Part shown: positions 27,312-35,299 of the stretch, piece after piece
Layout of the letters: each line of letters opens with the position of its first letter
How positions within the stretch are numbered: position 1 is the first letter of the stretch
Assembly: GCA_045649485.1 (NCBI GenBank)
Contig: JAZRPZ010000111.1
Location: forward strand, 1-41,597
From: RUG11247 sp045649485
GTDB taxonomy: Bacteria; Bacillota; Clostridia; Christensenellales; Aristaeellaceae
Direction of reading: 5' to 3'
Length of the DNA stretch: 41,597 nucleotides
The notes under the pieces: model-generated
Database searches by the model: none
Told to the model about the DNA's origin: nothing
Seen by the model: only the letters and a program-made list of their open reading frames with translations
Position numbers and translations under genes: made by a program

Positions 27312-28211
27312 TCAGAATATACCGCAGAGCAGGAATATCGCCGCAGTACCTGCGATGAAGCCCGCCCACTGCTTGACAGTGAACTTTTCGCGCCAGATGA
27401 CAAGACCGGCAAGAGATGTGAGCAGCATGCCTGCGCCGTTTACCACGGGATAGAAGATGATAGCTTCCATAGCGCCCGCAAGGAACATATTAATCTGATT
27501 GCACAGTGCAATGCCGATACCGCAGACGATGCTGACGATAATGAACTTCTTCATACGTCCCGCGCTCATCACGGTTACACTCTGACCATACTTCTTTTTG
27601 TAATAAACGGAAAGTATTGCAGAGAATATGGCGGATACGATAAAAGCGATTACAAGGAAGATACCCAGTTCATCCTTATGGGCGGAACTCTGATGTACCT
27701 TCTGCATAACGCCTACGCTGCCGGAGAACAGGAAAGAGCCGAGGCAGAGAAGCATCCACTTGAAGGTCATTCCGTTTTCATCCGCAGACTTATCCACAGC
27801 ACACACGAAGGAGGCCAGCATCAGCGCGATGCCGATATACTGGGAAAGCACAACGCTTTCTCCGAAGAACAGCAGACCCGAAAGCGCAGGAATTACCATA
27901 GCACAGGAGCAGATGACTCCGGTATAGGAAAGCGGTCCGTTTTCCAGCGCCTTCATGTGCAGTATTGCACAAAGTGCGGTAGCAAGACCGAACACAATGC
28001 CCAGCAGCAGCGTGTATGCAGACGGCATGCACAGCGAACCGGAAACCGCAGCGATGACCGCAAGCGTGCCTGCGGAAAGCAGACTGGACACCGCATTGAA
28101 GGCGTTCAGGTCGGCATTTCCCTTGATCTCCTTTTTGCAGAAATCATTGCGGAGCACGCCGCAGGCAAGTACATTCATTATAACCGAAACTGCGAGAAGC
28201 AGCCAATTCAT
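27312..28211 (-). CDS. EamA/DMT-superfamily transporter
   Basis: Integral membrane protein of 299 residues with about ten hydrophobic segments in two EamA-like halves of five. The halves are seen as repeats of the GPLSYTGVICS...GESV and ...YPVVNGAGMLLTSLAGLVIWREK type, where a Glu near the end of the helix pair is typical. The start MNWLLL has GGAG upstream; an extra 21 codons in front overlap the upstream gene and lack a binding site. It follows the GH36 gene by 13 bases, so it may move a sugar, nucleoside or drug-like compound linked to that enzyme. The substrate is unknown. Confidence 0.82.
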   Translation of the reverse strand: MNWLLLAVSVIMNVLACGVLRNDFCKKEIKGNADLNAFNAVSSLLSAGTLAVIAAVSGSLCMPSAYTLLLGIVFGLATALCAILHMKALENGPLSYTGVICSCAMVIPALSGLLFFGESVVLSQYIGIALMLASFVCAVDKSADENGMTFKWMLLCLGSFLFSGSVGVMQKVHQSSAHKDELGIFLVIAFIVSAIFSAILSVYYKKKYGQSVTVMSAGRMKKFIIVSIVCGIGIALCNQINMFLAGAMEAIIFYPVVNGAGMLLTSLAGLVIWREKFTVKQWAGFIAGTAAIFLLCGIF

Positions 28212-28224
28212 ATGTATTATCTCC

Positions 28225-30225
28225 TTATCTCTTGGTATAGAACCAGATCTGACCGGTATGCTTTGCGGTGGCAAAATCCACGCCCTTCATAAGCTCACAA
28301 CCGGCAAACTCCCGCTTTTCGCCGCTTTCGGGATTAACCATTTCGTATGCGGCGTCAGCATCCAGCGCGCTCAGCTTCACAGTGAAAGCCTTTTCATCAC
28401 ACTGAGTTCCCGTTACTATCTCCATAAAACCCGCGTTTTCATCGGGATTATGGAACTGCACGGCATACTGGTCTCGGGGCGATTTTCTGCACCCGGTCAG
28501 CGGATAATAATCAGCATTCAGCATATATTCCGCTGCCCTGCGCCAGATGGGATGCATCTCGCGTGCAAGCTCGAATTCCTCTTCAGGGGCATCATGCTCG
28601 ATCATATCCGTAAGTGCGGGAGCCATTGCCGCATAATAGGAATACCTGTCGTTGTGCTTGCCGGAATTGCTGTATTCTCCGGTGACAGGATCAGCCCAGT
28701 TCATATTGTGAGCGCGGAAGTACGGGATCCAGCCGAACATCTGATAATGCTGCTTATGCTTTATGGGATGGTTGCCGTAACCCACGTCGGTATAATGCAG
28801 CGGCACAGCGCGGCGCATGGTCTCAAGATCGTTTCTGCGTCCGCCGGATGCACAGGAATCTATCCACAGTCCGGGATTGCGCAGTATCAGTTCATCCCAA
28901 TAGCGCAGATATCCCTGTGCATGCATATTTTCAATGGCACCGATGCGGTCGGGCGCTTCATTCTGCTCCCAATAGGGCTTGGGATCAAAATTGAAATCCT
29001 GTCGATAGATGCGCACATGCGCTTCCTTAATTATTCCGTCCACATGCTCGATCAGCGCATCGCAGCAAGCCTTATTGCCCAGATCCAGCAGACCGTCATG
29101 ATGGTCCAGGTTCAGTATGGTATCCTTAGGATCGCCGGCAGCATCAGCCCTGCGCTTGAGAAGCCATTCGGGATGCTCATCAGCAAGCTTCGTGCCCTTT
29201 CTCACGCGTTCGGGTTCGAACCACAGAAGCAGCTGTATGCCGTGTTCATCGCACTTTTCGCCAATGGGCGAAAGTCCGTTCGGGAATCTGTTCTCATCGG
29301 GCAGCCATGTGCCGATGCGCGGCCAATCATAATCGCAGGGATACCAGCCTGCGTCTACCCACCAGATATCGGGCTTCAGTCCGCGGCGCACATAATCTTC
29401 GATGCCGCCCACCTGATTTTCCTCGGTAGCTCCGGTAAATTCGGGATGTCCGCCTGCGCCGAATACATGGGCACAGAACTTCGGCGGCAGCTTTTTTCCG
29501 TTTTCGCGGGGCAGTATGTGGTCAAAATACCACCTGCGCCACATATTCGTGCCGCGCGTTTCATCGCCTGCGTAGGCAAGGAAATTCATGCGGGGTGTGC
29601 GCATGGTCTCGCCGGGATGAATGACCATATTGCAGCGCAGCTGACCGGCGGCAATGCGCACGCCGCCCTCTGCGGGAGCAAATTCCGCCTTCCACATATG
29701 AGGCCAGCCGACCGCTATATTAACGCCCCACTCCCCTGCCTGCAGCCGCATGTAAGGGAATGCGCCGTTGCAGGAGGTGCCGTCCGCAGGTGCTTTTACA
29801 ACAGAATGGTCCATCTCATCGCGGAACCATTCGTAGCCGTCGTCCTTAAGCGTATCGCCGTTGCCGTGAATGAGGGTGCTGCCCTCAATGCCGATGACGC
29901 CGTCTACAATGCGGATATCGGAAATAATGGGAGTATCGCAATCGCCCTTGTTGGTGAAATATGCCACCATCTCGGTAGCGGGATAATCCCTGTATTCAAT
30001 GTGCTCGAACCTTATCTCGAGTCCGTTTTCATCCCTGCCGCGGATAATGCGCTGCACCATAGTGGAATCCACGATGCGCACCTCGCACTCAGGCTTGAAT
30101 TCCGCAGGAATACCGCGTACCTGTCTGCCGCCGTAATTGAAAGAAAGCGGCAGTTCTTCACAGGATGTATAAGCAAACAGTTTGTTTCTGAGAAGCATAT
30201 CTTCTTTGGTAACTATGTTCTTCAT
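28225..30225 (-). CDS. GH36-type alpha-galactosidase-like glycosidase
   Basis: Retaining alpha-glycosidase of 666 residues without a signal peptide, so cytoplasmic. An N-terminal beta-supersandwich domain precedes a TIM barrel (from about residue 300, with LKPDIWWVDAGWYP). A C-terminal beta domain closes the protein. The nucleophile is D410 in RQDFN, matching the family K-x-D-x-N pattern. The acid/base lies in the DSCASGGRRND motif (456-466), the family SC-x-SGG signature. It is predicted to release alpha-galactose from raffinose-type or plant oligosaccharides, but specificity is not fixed. It has a GGGAGG site, a strong promoter and a candidate operator. Confidence 0.87.
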   Translation of the reverse strand: MKNIVTKEDMLLRNKLFAYTSCEELPLSFNYGGRQVRGIPAEFKPECEVRIVDSTMVQRIIRGRDENGLEIRFEHIEYRDYPATEMVAYFTNKGDCDTPIISDIRIVDGVIGIEGSTLIHGNGDTLKDDGYEWFRDEMDHSVVKAPADGTSCNGAFPYMRLQAGEWGVNIAVGWPHMWKAEFAPAEGGVRIAAGQLRCNMVIHPGETMRTPRMNFLAYAGDETRGTNMWRRWYFDHILPRENGKKLPPKFCAHVFGAGGHPEFTGATEENQVGGIEDYVRRGLKPDIWWVDAGWYPCDYDWPRIGTWLPDENRFPNGLSPIGEKCDEHGIQLLLWFEPERVRKGTKLADEHPEWLLKRRADAAGDPKDTILNLDHHDGLLDLGNKACCDALIEHVDGIIKEAHVRIYRQDFNFDPKPYWEQNEAPDRIGAIENMHAQGYLRYWDELILRNPGLWIDSCASGGRRNDLETMRRAVPLHYTDVGYGNHPIKHKQHYQMFGWIPYFRAHNMNWADPVTGEYSNSGKHNDRYSYYAAMAPALTDMIEHDAPEEEFELAREMHPIWRRAAEYMLNADYYPLTGCRKSPRDQYAVQFHNPDENAGFMEIVTGTQCDEKAFTVKLSALDADAAYEMVNPESGEKREFAGCELMKGVDFATAKHTGQIWFYTKR

Positions 30226-30266
30226 ACAACAAACCTCCCATAGAGTTTATCATTTATTGCAGGCAA

Positions 30267-30295
30267 ATTCTAACACAGCGCTTGTGTGCTGTCAA
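30267..30295 (-). promoter_or_regulatory. Sigma-A promoter with embedded operator for the GH36-EamA operon
   Basis: Minus strand TTGACA (30290-30295), 17 bases, TAGAAT (30267-30272). The spacer holds the inverted repeat ACACA-N5-TGTGT (30273-30287), a likely repressor site. The rest of the gap to 30513 has no gene, only the hairpins listed separately. Confidence 0.75.
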
Positions 30296-30441
30296 CAAAA
30301 AAGACGATTTTGTCCCATATCATCAAATCCAATATGTAACGCCATCTATCACAGTTGCGTGTTTTTCCTCATTGCCTCTGCAAAAACACCCTTGATAAGG
30401 CACCCATTTTCCAACATATTACTACATAGATCTTCTTAACG

Positions 30442-30487
30442 CAATAACCTCCACGGCAGAAGAACTGCGGTGAAGGTTATTGTTTTT
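30442..30487 (+). terminator. Plus-oriented hairpin in the gap 30226-30513
   Basis: CAATAACCTCCACGGCAG pairs imperfectly with CTGCGGTGAAGGTTATTG and is followed by TTTTT on the plus strand. No plus-strand gene ends here. It may act as a weak terminator for the FUSC gene on the minus strand, or end a short plus-strand RNA. Confidence 0.5.
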
Positions 30488-30513
30488 ATGATGCCTGACA
30501 GACAGGCAATATA

Positions 30514-31056
30514 TTATTTTTCGATCTTCTTAAGATGGATCTTCTCCAGCCATGCCACCACGCGCTCACGGGGCAGCAGCCAGTTTACCAGCAGCGCGAT
30601 AAGCACGCCGATGCCGGTATCTACGATACGGTTGAGAGAGTAGGAAATATAGGTCTCAACGGGAGTATTGAAAAGCAATATGCACAGTACAACTCCGCCG
30701 GGCTGCACGGCGCCGGGCCAATGAAAAATCTGGCTGACCAGAATAAGCAGCACAACGCCCACAAACAGGAAGGGGAAAAGCACGGGATGCATGCCGCCTT
30801 CGGGAATGAGCACGATATACAGCCTGAACAGCGCCATACCGAGGAATCCGCCGAACAGAGTGCCGAAGAATCGGTTGCCACCGTTAAGACGGGAATTGGG
30901 CATATCGCTGCCCAGACCGAAAATAGCTCCGATGCAGGCGAAGGTGGGATTGCGGTGTACGATGAAATACAGAAGCGCGGTAAGAGTCGCGGCAACGGCG
31001 GTCTTTATATTGCGCTGACCTATGTGCATGTTCAGGTCTACCTTAGGCAGAGTCAT
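30514..31056 (-). CDS. FUSC / aromatic acid exporter-like membrane protein
   Basis: Membrane protein of 180 residues with four to five hydrophobic segments. It resembles the DUF939 / ArAE_1 group related to FUSC. The RNIKTAVAATLTALLYFIV start, the FGLGSDMPNSRLNGGNRFFGTLFGG loop and the LNRIVDTGIGVLIALLVNWLL ending are typical of this group. Only the membrane part is present; longer relatives have a cytoplasmic C-terminal domain. AGGGGA lies upstream of the ATG. It is divergent from the clan-D glycosidase gene. Export of aromatic acids is a family-level guess. Confidence 0.78.
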   Translation of the reverse strand: MTLPKVDLNMHIGQRNIKTAVAATLTALLYFIVHRNPTFACIGAIFGLGSDMPNSRLNGGNRFFGTLFGGFLGMALFRLYIVLIPEGGMHPVLFPFLFVGVVLLILVSQIFHWPGAVQPGGVVLCILLFNTPVETYISYSLNRIVDTGIGVLIALLVNWLLPRERVVAWLEKIHLKKIEK

Positions 31057-31089
31057 ACTTTCGTCCCCTTATGTATAGTCATACTGAAA

Positions 31090-31145
31090 GCCCGTCTGCA
31101 AACGGGCACAGTTATGTATTATATCACTAAAAATCTTTCAGGCAA
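31090..31145 (-). promoter_or_regulatory. Promoter and leader hairpin of the FUSC-like gene
   Basis: Minus strand TTGCCT (31140-31145), 16 bases, TATAAT (31118-31123) with an extended TGA. A leader hairpin GCCCGT/ACGGGC (31090-31107) lies between the promoter and the start codon. Confidence 0.6.
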
Positions 31146-31183
31146 TGCGGTTAATCAATATTCAACCAAAAGATTTTCCGCTA

Positions 31184-31212
31184 TTCACATAGCCTGTTCC
31201 CTGTGATAAAAT
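31184..31212 (+). promoter_or_regulatory. Promoter of the glycosidase gene at 31241
   Basis: TTCACA (31184-31189), 17 bases, TAAAAT (31207-31212), with TGA in front as an extended -10. It lies about 28 bases upstream of the ATG. Confidence 0.65.
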
Positions 31213-31240
31213 ATACCCAAACCGAAAGGAGCGTGTGCTT

Positions 31241-33055
31241 ATGTTCTTCATCAGAAAAGACGGAAGCTTCGATATAACCATCGGAAATATCACCCTCAAA
31301 AACGCTTATCCCGCCATTGACGGCACTCCTCTGCGCCCCCTCAGTGTATCAGCAGATGCCGCATCCATACACTATGAGCTTATGGACGGCACATTCGAAT
31401 TGAAATTCACCGAAAACGCCGTTTCCTGCAAAATCACCGGCATAAAGGGCGTTCATCACGTGTCCCCCATCGCCTCTGCTGAAATCACCGGCTGCGACCG
31501 CGTATTCCGTCAGGGCTTCGGCATCGGCGGACCTTCCGGATTCGTGAAGCTCAACGAAAAAATCGAATCCGATGCGGTCATCGCTTTCGGCAGCGACTCC
31601 TTCTGTGCTGCAATACACGCGGCAGACAATTCCAAATACCGCAACCGCTTCACCGTGGAAAACGGTCTGCTCGCTGCCCACACGGACCTCGAATGCACCG
31701 ACCCCGGCGATGCTCCCCTGCCCGTATTCTGCATAACCTCCTCGGACAATTTCTCCGATGCGCTGCGCGGCTGTGCCGAAGATATCGCAAAGACCATGCA
31801 TGCCCGCACCCCGGCAAAGCCCGCATTCCACTGGTGCTCATGGTACTATCTCTACCACTGCCTCGACCAGCAGACTCTGGACGAATATCTGGAAGGCTTC
31901 AATAAATACCGCGATATTGCACCCTTTAATTACATACAAATAGACGCCGGCTACTTCCCTTCCTGCGGCGACTGGCTGGAATACAATCCCCGCTTCCCGA
32001 AGGGACTGAAGGGCGCGGCAGACGCCATAAAGGCTGCGGGCTACGAGCCCGGCATATGGATAGGCCCCTTCATGGTGGGCGACGAATCTAAGCTCTTCCG
32101 CGAGCATCCCGACTGGATGCTGAAGGACAATGACGGCGAATACGTCTCCCTCTGGCGCCAGTACAACGAGCCCAAGCCATGGGGCTACAGGGACAGCGAT
32201 TATTATATCCTCGACACCAGTCATCCCGACGCCATGGAATATATAGTAAATGTATTCAAAGAGCTGCGCGCCATGGGCTACACCATGTACAAGACCGACT
32301 TCCTGCTGTGGGGCATACATGATTCCGCCAAGGTACAGCGTCACACCCCCGGCAAGACATCCTTTGAATATTTCCGCGAGCTTATGTCCCGCATCCGCGA
32401 AGTTCTGGGCGAAGAGACTTCCTGGCTGGGTTGCGTCGGTCCCTTCATGCCTGCCGTCGGCTATGTTGACATGATGCGCATCGGCGGCGATGTCGGCGCG
32501 CAGTGGGATGACAACTCCTTCGGTCCCGTGAACATGATACAGGAGATTCACGCCGACCAGTATTTCAGCAACGTATATTGGCAGAATGACCCCGACGCGG
32601 TGCTGCTGCGCGATTTCCACATACATCTGAAACCCCATCAGATAGAAGCCCTCGCGATACTGCAGGCAATGTCCGGCGGCGTCATCACCACCTCCGACCC
32701 CATTCACAAAATAGCGGAAGACAGGCGCAAACTGCTTGAGCTCATCCGCCCCTCCTATATCACCCGCGCCGAATTCCCCTACTGGCACGAAAAGCGCGAT
32801 GAGGAGATAATCACGGCAGAAACCAAAAACAGTAAGCTCGCCTATTTCTTCAATCCCTCTTCCCGTGATATCACCGTGCCTTGCGATTGGAATAAAATCC
32901 TCGGCGACACAGACTGGAATCTCTTCCGCCTGCACGGCACTTCCGCCCCCGCAGCAAACATCCCCTATGTAACCATCCCCGCCCAAAGTGGAATCCTCTT
33001 CTTCGCCTCCCGCGAAGAACTCAACACCGAACCCACCAACATGTGGGAGTGGTAA
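31241..33055 (+). CDS. Clan GH-D (GH36-like) alpha-galactosidase-type enzyme
   Basis: Glycosidase of 604 residues without signal peptide. An N-terminal beta domain is followed by a TIM barrel whose strands include FNYIQIDAGYF and PGIWIGPFMV. The nucleophile is probably D353 in YKTDFLLWG and the acid/base D417 in RIGGDVGAQWDD. The WCSWYYLY segment is typical of raffinose-synthase-like and alpha-galactosidase members of this clan. It is clearly different from the GH36 enzyme at 28225, so the two may attack different linkages. AAAGGAG is 9 bases from the chosen ATG. It is a monocistronic unit; the substrate is inferred only as an alpha-galactoside. Confidence 0.85.
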   Translation: MFFIRKDGSFDITIGNITLKNAYPAIDGTPLRPLSVSADAASIHYELMDGTFELKFTENAVSCKITGIKGVHHVSPIASAEITGCDRVFRQGFGIGGPSGFVKLNEKIESDAVIAFGSDSFCAAIHAADNSKYRNRFTVENGLLAAHTDLECTDPGDAPLPVFCITSSDNFSDALRGCAEDIAKTMHARTPAKPAFHWCSWYYLYHCLDQQTLDEYLEGFNKYRDIAPFNYIQIDAGYFPSCGDWLEYNPRFPKGLKGAADAIKAAGYEPGIWIGPFMVGDESKLFREHPDWMLKDNDGEYVSLWRQYNEPKPWGYRDSDYYILDTSHPDAMEYIVNVFKELRAMGYTMYKTDFLLWGIHDSAKVQRHTPGKTSFEYFRELMSRIREVLGEETSWLGCVGPFMPAVGYVDMMRIGGDVGAQWDDNSFGPVNMIQEIHADQYFSNVYWQNDPDAVLLRDFHIHLKPHQIEALAILQAMSGGVITTSDPIHKIAEDRRKLLELIRPSYITRAEFPYWHEKRDEEIITAETKNSKLAYFFNPSSRDITVPCDWNKILGDTDWNLFRLHGTSAPAANIPYVTIPAQSGILFFASREELNTEPTNMWEW

Positions 33056-33060
33056 AGCTA

Positions 33061-33096
33061 AAGCGGCGACTCAATTTATGAGTCGCCGCTTTTATT
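33061..33096. terminator. Bidirectional terminator between the glycosidase and GIY-YIG genes
   Basis: AAGCGGCGACTCA pairs with TGAGTCGCCGCTT around a five-base loop, with T-rich flanks on both strands. Confidence 0.85.
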
Positions 33097-33105
33097 CTAT
33101 ATTGT

Positions 33106-33771
33106 TCAATTTTCTCTATCTATCAGAAGTTCACCATTATACATAAAATTACGAGCAACCCAACCCGGTCCATTCTGCAAAGAGTTTTTGCCACTTATTA
33201 GTTGCGCGAACGGAGTCATATACATTATTCGTCCATTGTATTCAATGCGTCTGCGATCTACAACCGTGCATTTTATTTCTTCATTATCGCAATAATGCAG
33301 TACAGCACCATTTGGTATATTCCAAAGATCAAAAGTAAAATTCGCACTGCGCGTAATTCTTTGCTGTTTGCTTTCCTCTGCAATCTCTTCAGCAATCGTT
33401 TCCTCTCGACGACTCATCTCCGAAATCTCCCACTTTTTCAACTTTTCAGAGCAATCGTGTATCGCCGCCATTGCTTCAAAAATTTCATATGCATCTTCAG
33501 GTGAAATTGCAAAAAACTCACGTTCGCGTCTCTGCCCATTATATTCATCTATAGAGCGTAGATTGCGATTGAGCTTATCAAATATGATATGCATCTTCTT
33601 ATCCATGAGTCTGGAATTTACTTCATAGGTTGCATATATTCGGAACGCGAAAGGTGTGCACTCACTACGATTAAGCTGTTTTACACGCTCCTCCACATTG
33701 TCTGCATATCCTATCTTTACCCAATCAGGAAAAGATGGATTGGTGAGAATATATATATATCCACTGCTCAT
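33106..33771 (-). CDS. GIY-YIG nuclease (T5orf172/Mug113 type) fused to a DUF4357/RAMA-like domain
   Basis: The 221-residue protein has an N-terminal GIY-YIG endonuclease domain (about 3-95). The GIY/YIG equivalents are GYIYIL (4-9) and VKIG (18-21), with catalytic Arg probably R29, H61 in MDKKMH and metal-binding E85 in EREFF. A charged coiled helix (about 105-140) links it to a C-terminal domain (about 146-215) with the FDLWNIPNGAVL, TVVDRRRIEYNGR and GPGWVARNFMYNGE pattern of DUF4357. That domain is related to RAMA modules thought to sense adenine-methylated DNA. Base composition is visibly more AT-rich than its neighbours, suggesting transfer. It has a perfect consensus promoter. A defence role is inferred. 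Confidence 0.8.
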   Translation of the reverse strand: MSSGYIYILTNPSFPDWVKIGYADNVEERVKQLNRSECTPFAFRIYATYEVNSRLMDKKMHIIFDKLNRNLRSIDEYNGQRREREFFAISPEDAYEIFEAMAAIHDCSEKLKKWEISEMSRREETIAEEIAEESKQQRITRSANFTFDLWNIPNGAVLHYCDNEEIKCTVVDRRRIEYNGRIMYMTPFAQLISGKNSLQNGPGWVARNFMYNGELLIDREN

Positions 33772-33805
33772 TATAAATTCCAGCCTTCATGTTACTTTGC
33801 ATTTA

Positions 33806-33834
33806 ATTATACATTCATCAAACATTCATGTCAA
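33806..33834 (-). promoter_or_regulatory. Perfect consensus sigma-A promoter of the GIY-YIG gene
   Basis: Minus strand TTGACA (33829-33834), exactly 17 bases, TATAAT (33806-33811). The spacer region contains two copies of ATGAATGT whose starts are 11 bases apart, a candidate operator for tight repression. Confidence 0.85.
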
Positions 33835-33868
33835 CAAAGGCGACAGCACGTTACTGCTGCCGCCTTTT
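33835..33868. terminator. Hairpin downstream of the isomerase gene
   Basis: AAAGGCGACAGCA pairs with TGCTGCCGCCTTT (one wobble) around CGTTAC. The U-tract on the isomerase strand is short (CTTTGTTG), so termination may be partial. Confidence 0.65.
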
Positions 33869-33880
33869 GGTTATTTAGTT

Positions 33881-35281
33881 TCAGTCTATCTCAACCACAT
33901 CGTACTTCAGATATACATTGAATGCCTCGTCCAGCACGTGCTTCATGTGACCTACACCGATGGAGGTGTGATGCTTGAAGCCGCCGCGTGCCAGCTTGAT
34001 CAGCTTATTCTGCAGATCGGGAATCTCGGCAACACCGCCGCAGCCGAAGAACTCGTCCTCGATGGGATCGTCGGTGAACTTGCCTTCGGAGGAATAAACG
34101 ATCAGCTTGCCATCCTTGGTCTGGCAGTTGGAGATGGTGATGGGCATCGCCTTGATGCGGCCTTCGTTGGAGCCCCATCCGCTGCCGGGATCACCCTTTG
34201 CGAACATCTTGTGCTCGGTAACGGTGCCCTTTGCGGTCATCAGGGTCTGAGCAACGGGACCGCAGTGGAACAGGATGACCTTATTCTCATCGTCGCCATA
34301 GTTGTTGTTCCAGTCCAGAACAGCGGTGGGCTGCTCACTGGCCAGATTCATTGCGCGCATGGTGATGGCGCTGCACAGGTCGATCTCGCAGGAGGCTACG
34401 ATGCCGCGGTCGTTCAGTTCGGACAGCAGCACGCAGGGGCATACGCGCAGGATGGTCTCCATCTCGTTCCAGCAGCGCAGGGAGATGGCGTCCAGATGGT
34501 ATTCGGCGATGTATTCGTCGATGACCGCGCTGATCTTCGCAAGGGTCAGCATGTTGCTTGCGGGCACACCGGAGCAATTGGTGTAATCGTTCAGACGGGC
34601 GATCTTTGCCTGTACCGCGGCGTCATCGTCTGCCTTATTGTTTACCTTGAATACCAGCTCGGAAAGATCGAAGCTTTCAACGGTAATGCCGTACTTCTGC
34701 AGGGCGATCTCGTCAAAACGGGTGGTCTTGAATGCGGTGGTGCGTGCGCCGATGCAGCCGATGGTGAAGCGCTTCATGCCGTTTACCACGCGGCATACGG
34801 CAGCGAAATCAACGAGATTCTGCTTGAATGCAGCGCTCAGGGGATGTACTACATGGGGCTTCATTACGGTGAAGGGGATGCCGTACTGAGTGAATACGTC
34901 GGTTACAGAGAACTTGCCGCAGTATGCATCGCGGCGGTGCTGGAAGTCCATCTTGCCTATCTCATCGGGATAAGCCTGCATCAGGATGGGTACGCCTGCG
35001 TCGCGCAGCGCCTCGGCAGCGCCGTTTTCATCAACGAAGATGGGCATGGAGAAAATAACGCCGTCGTACTCGCCCTCATGCTCCTTCAGCCATTTGGCAT
35101 AGAGCCTGCCTTCATCACGGGTCTCTACCGCGCCGTAACGGGTGGCAGCTTCATCCATGATAATGTAATCGTAGCCTGCGTCGGTAACAGCCTTTACCAT
35201 ATCGTCACGTGCGCCCAGAATGAGTTCGCCGGGCATGAAGCCGCGGTTGCCGAAGCACAGTGCAAAAGTCAGCTTTTTCAT
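33881..35281 (-). CDS. L-fucose/L-arabinose isomerase-family sugar isomerase
   Basis: Probable metal-dependent aldose-ketose isomerase of 466 residues, with the FucI/AraA-type fold. It has an N-terminal Rossmann-like domain, then SLRCWNEMETIL (a metal-binding Glu), CEIDLCSAITM (a metal-binding acidic residue) and a C-terminal HHTSIGVGHM His region. It is distant from true FucI (about 590 residues), so the sugar is not fixed. The start MKKLTF has AGGAG 7 bases upstream; six extra codons in front overlap it. It is the third gene of an operon after the FGGY kinase and FBA-type aldolase, as expected for a complete sugar-entry pathway. Confidence 0.8.
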   Translation of the reverse strand: MKKLTFALCFGNRGFMPGELILGARDDMVKAVTDAGYDYIIMDEAATRYGAVETRDEGRLYAKWLKEHEGEYDGVIFSMPIFVDENGAAEALRDAGVPILMQAYPDEIGKMDFQHRRDAYCGKFSVTDVFTQYGIPFTVMKPHVVHPLSAAFKQNLVDFAAVCRVVNGMKRFTIGCIGARTTAFKTTRFDEIALQKYGITVESFDLSELVFKVNNKADDDAAVQAKIARLNDYTNCSGVPASNMLTLAKISAVIDEYIAEYHLDAISLRCWNEMETILRVCPCVLLSELNDRGIVASCEIDLCSAITMRAMNLASEQPTAVLDWNNNYGDDENKVILFHCGPVAQTLMTAKGTVTEHKMFAKGDPGSGWGSNEGRIKAMPITISNCQTKDGKLIVYSSEGKFTDDPIEDEFFGCGGVAEIPDLQNKLIKLARGGFKHHTSIGVGHMKHVLDEAFNVYLKYDVVEID

Positions 35282-35299
35282 ATTCATTCTCCTATTCAA

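Noticed and set aside
27955..30243. A 762-codon open frame on the plus strand opposite the GH36 and EamA-type genes
   Set aside because: The minus-strand genes are supported by catalytic residues, promoter and ribosome-binding sites; the plus frame has none of these.
30490..30508. Small hairpin GCCTG/CAGGC just after the FUSC-like gene
   Set aside because: A five-base stem with no U-tract in the gene direction is too weak to call a terminator by itself.
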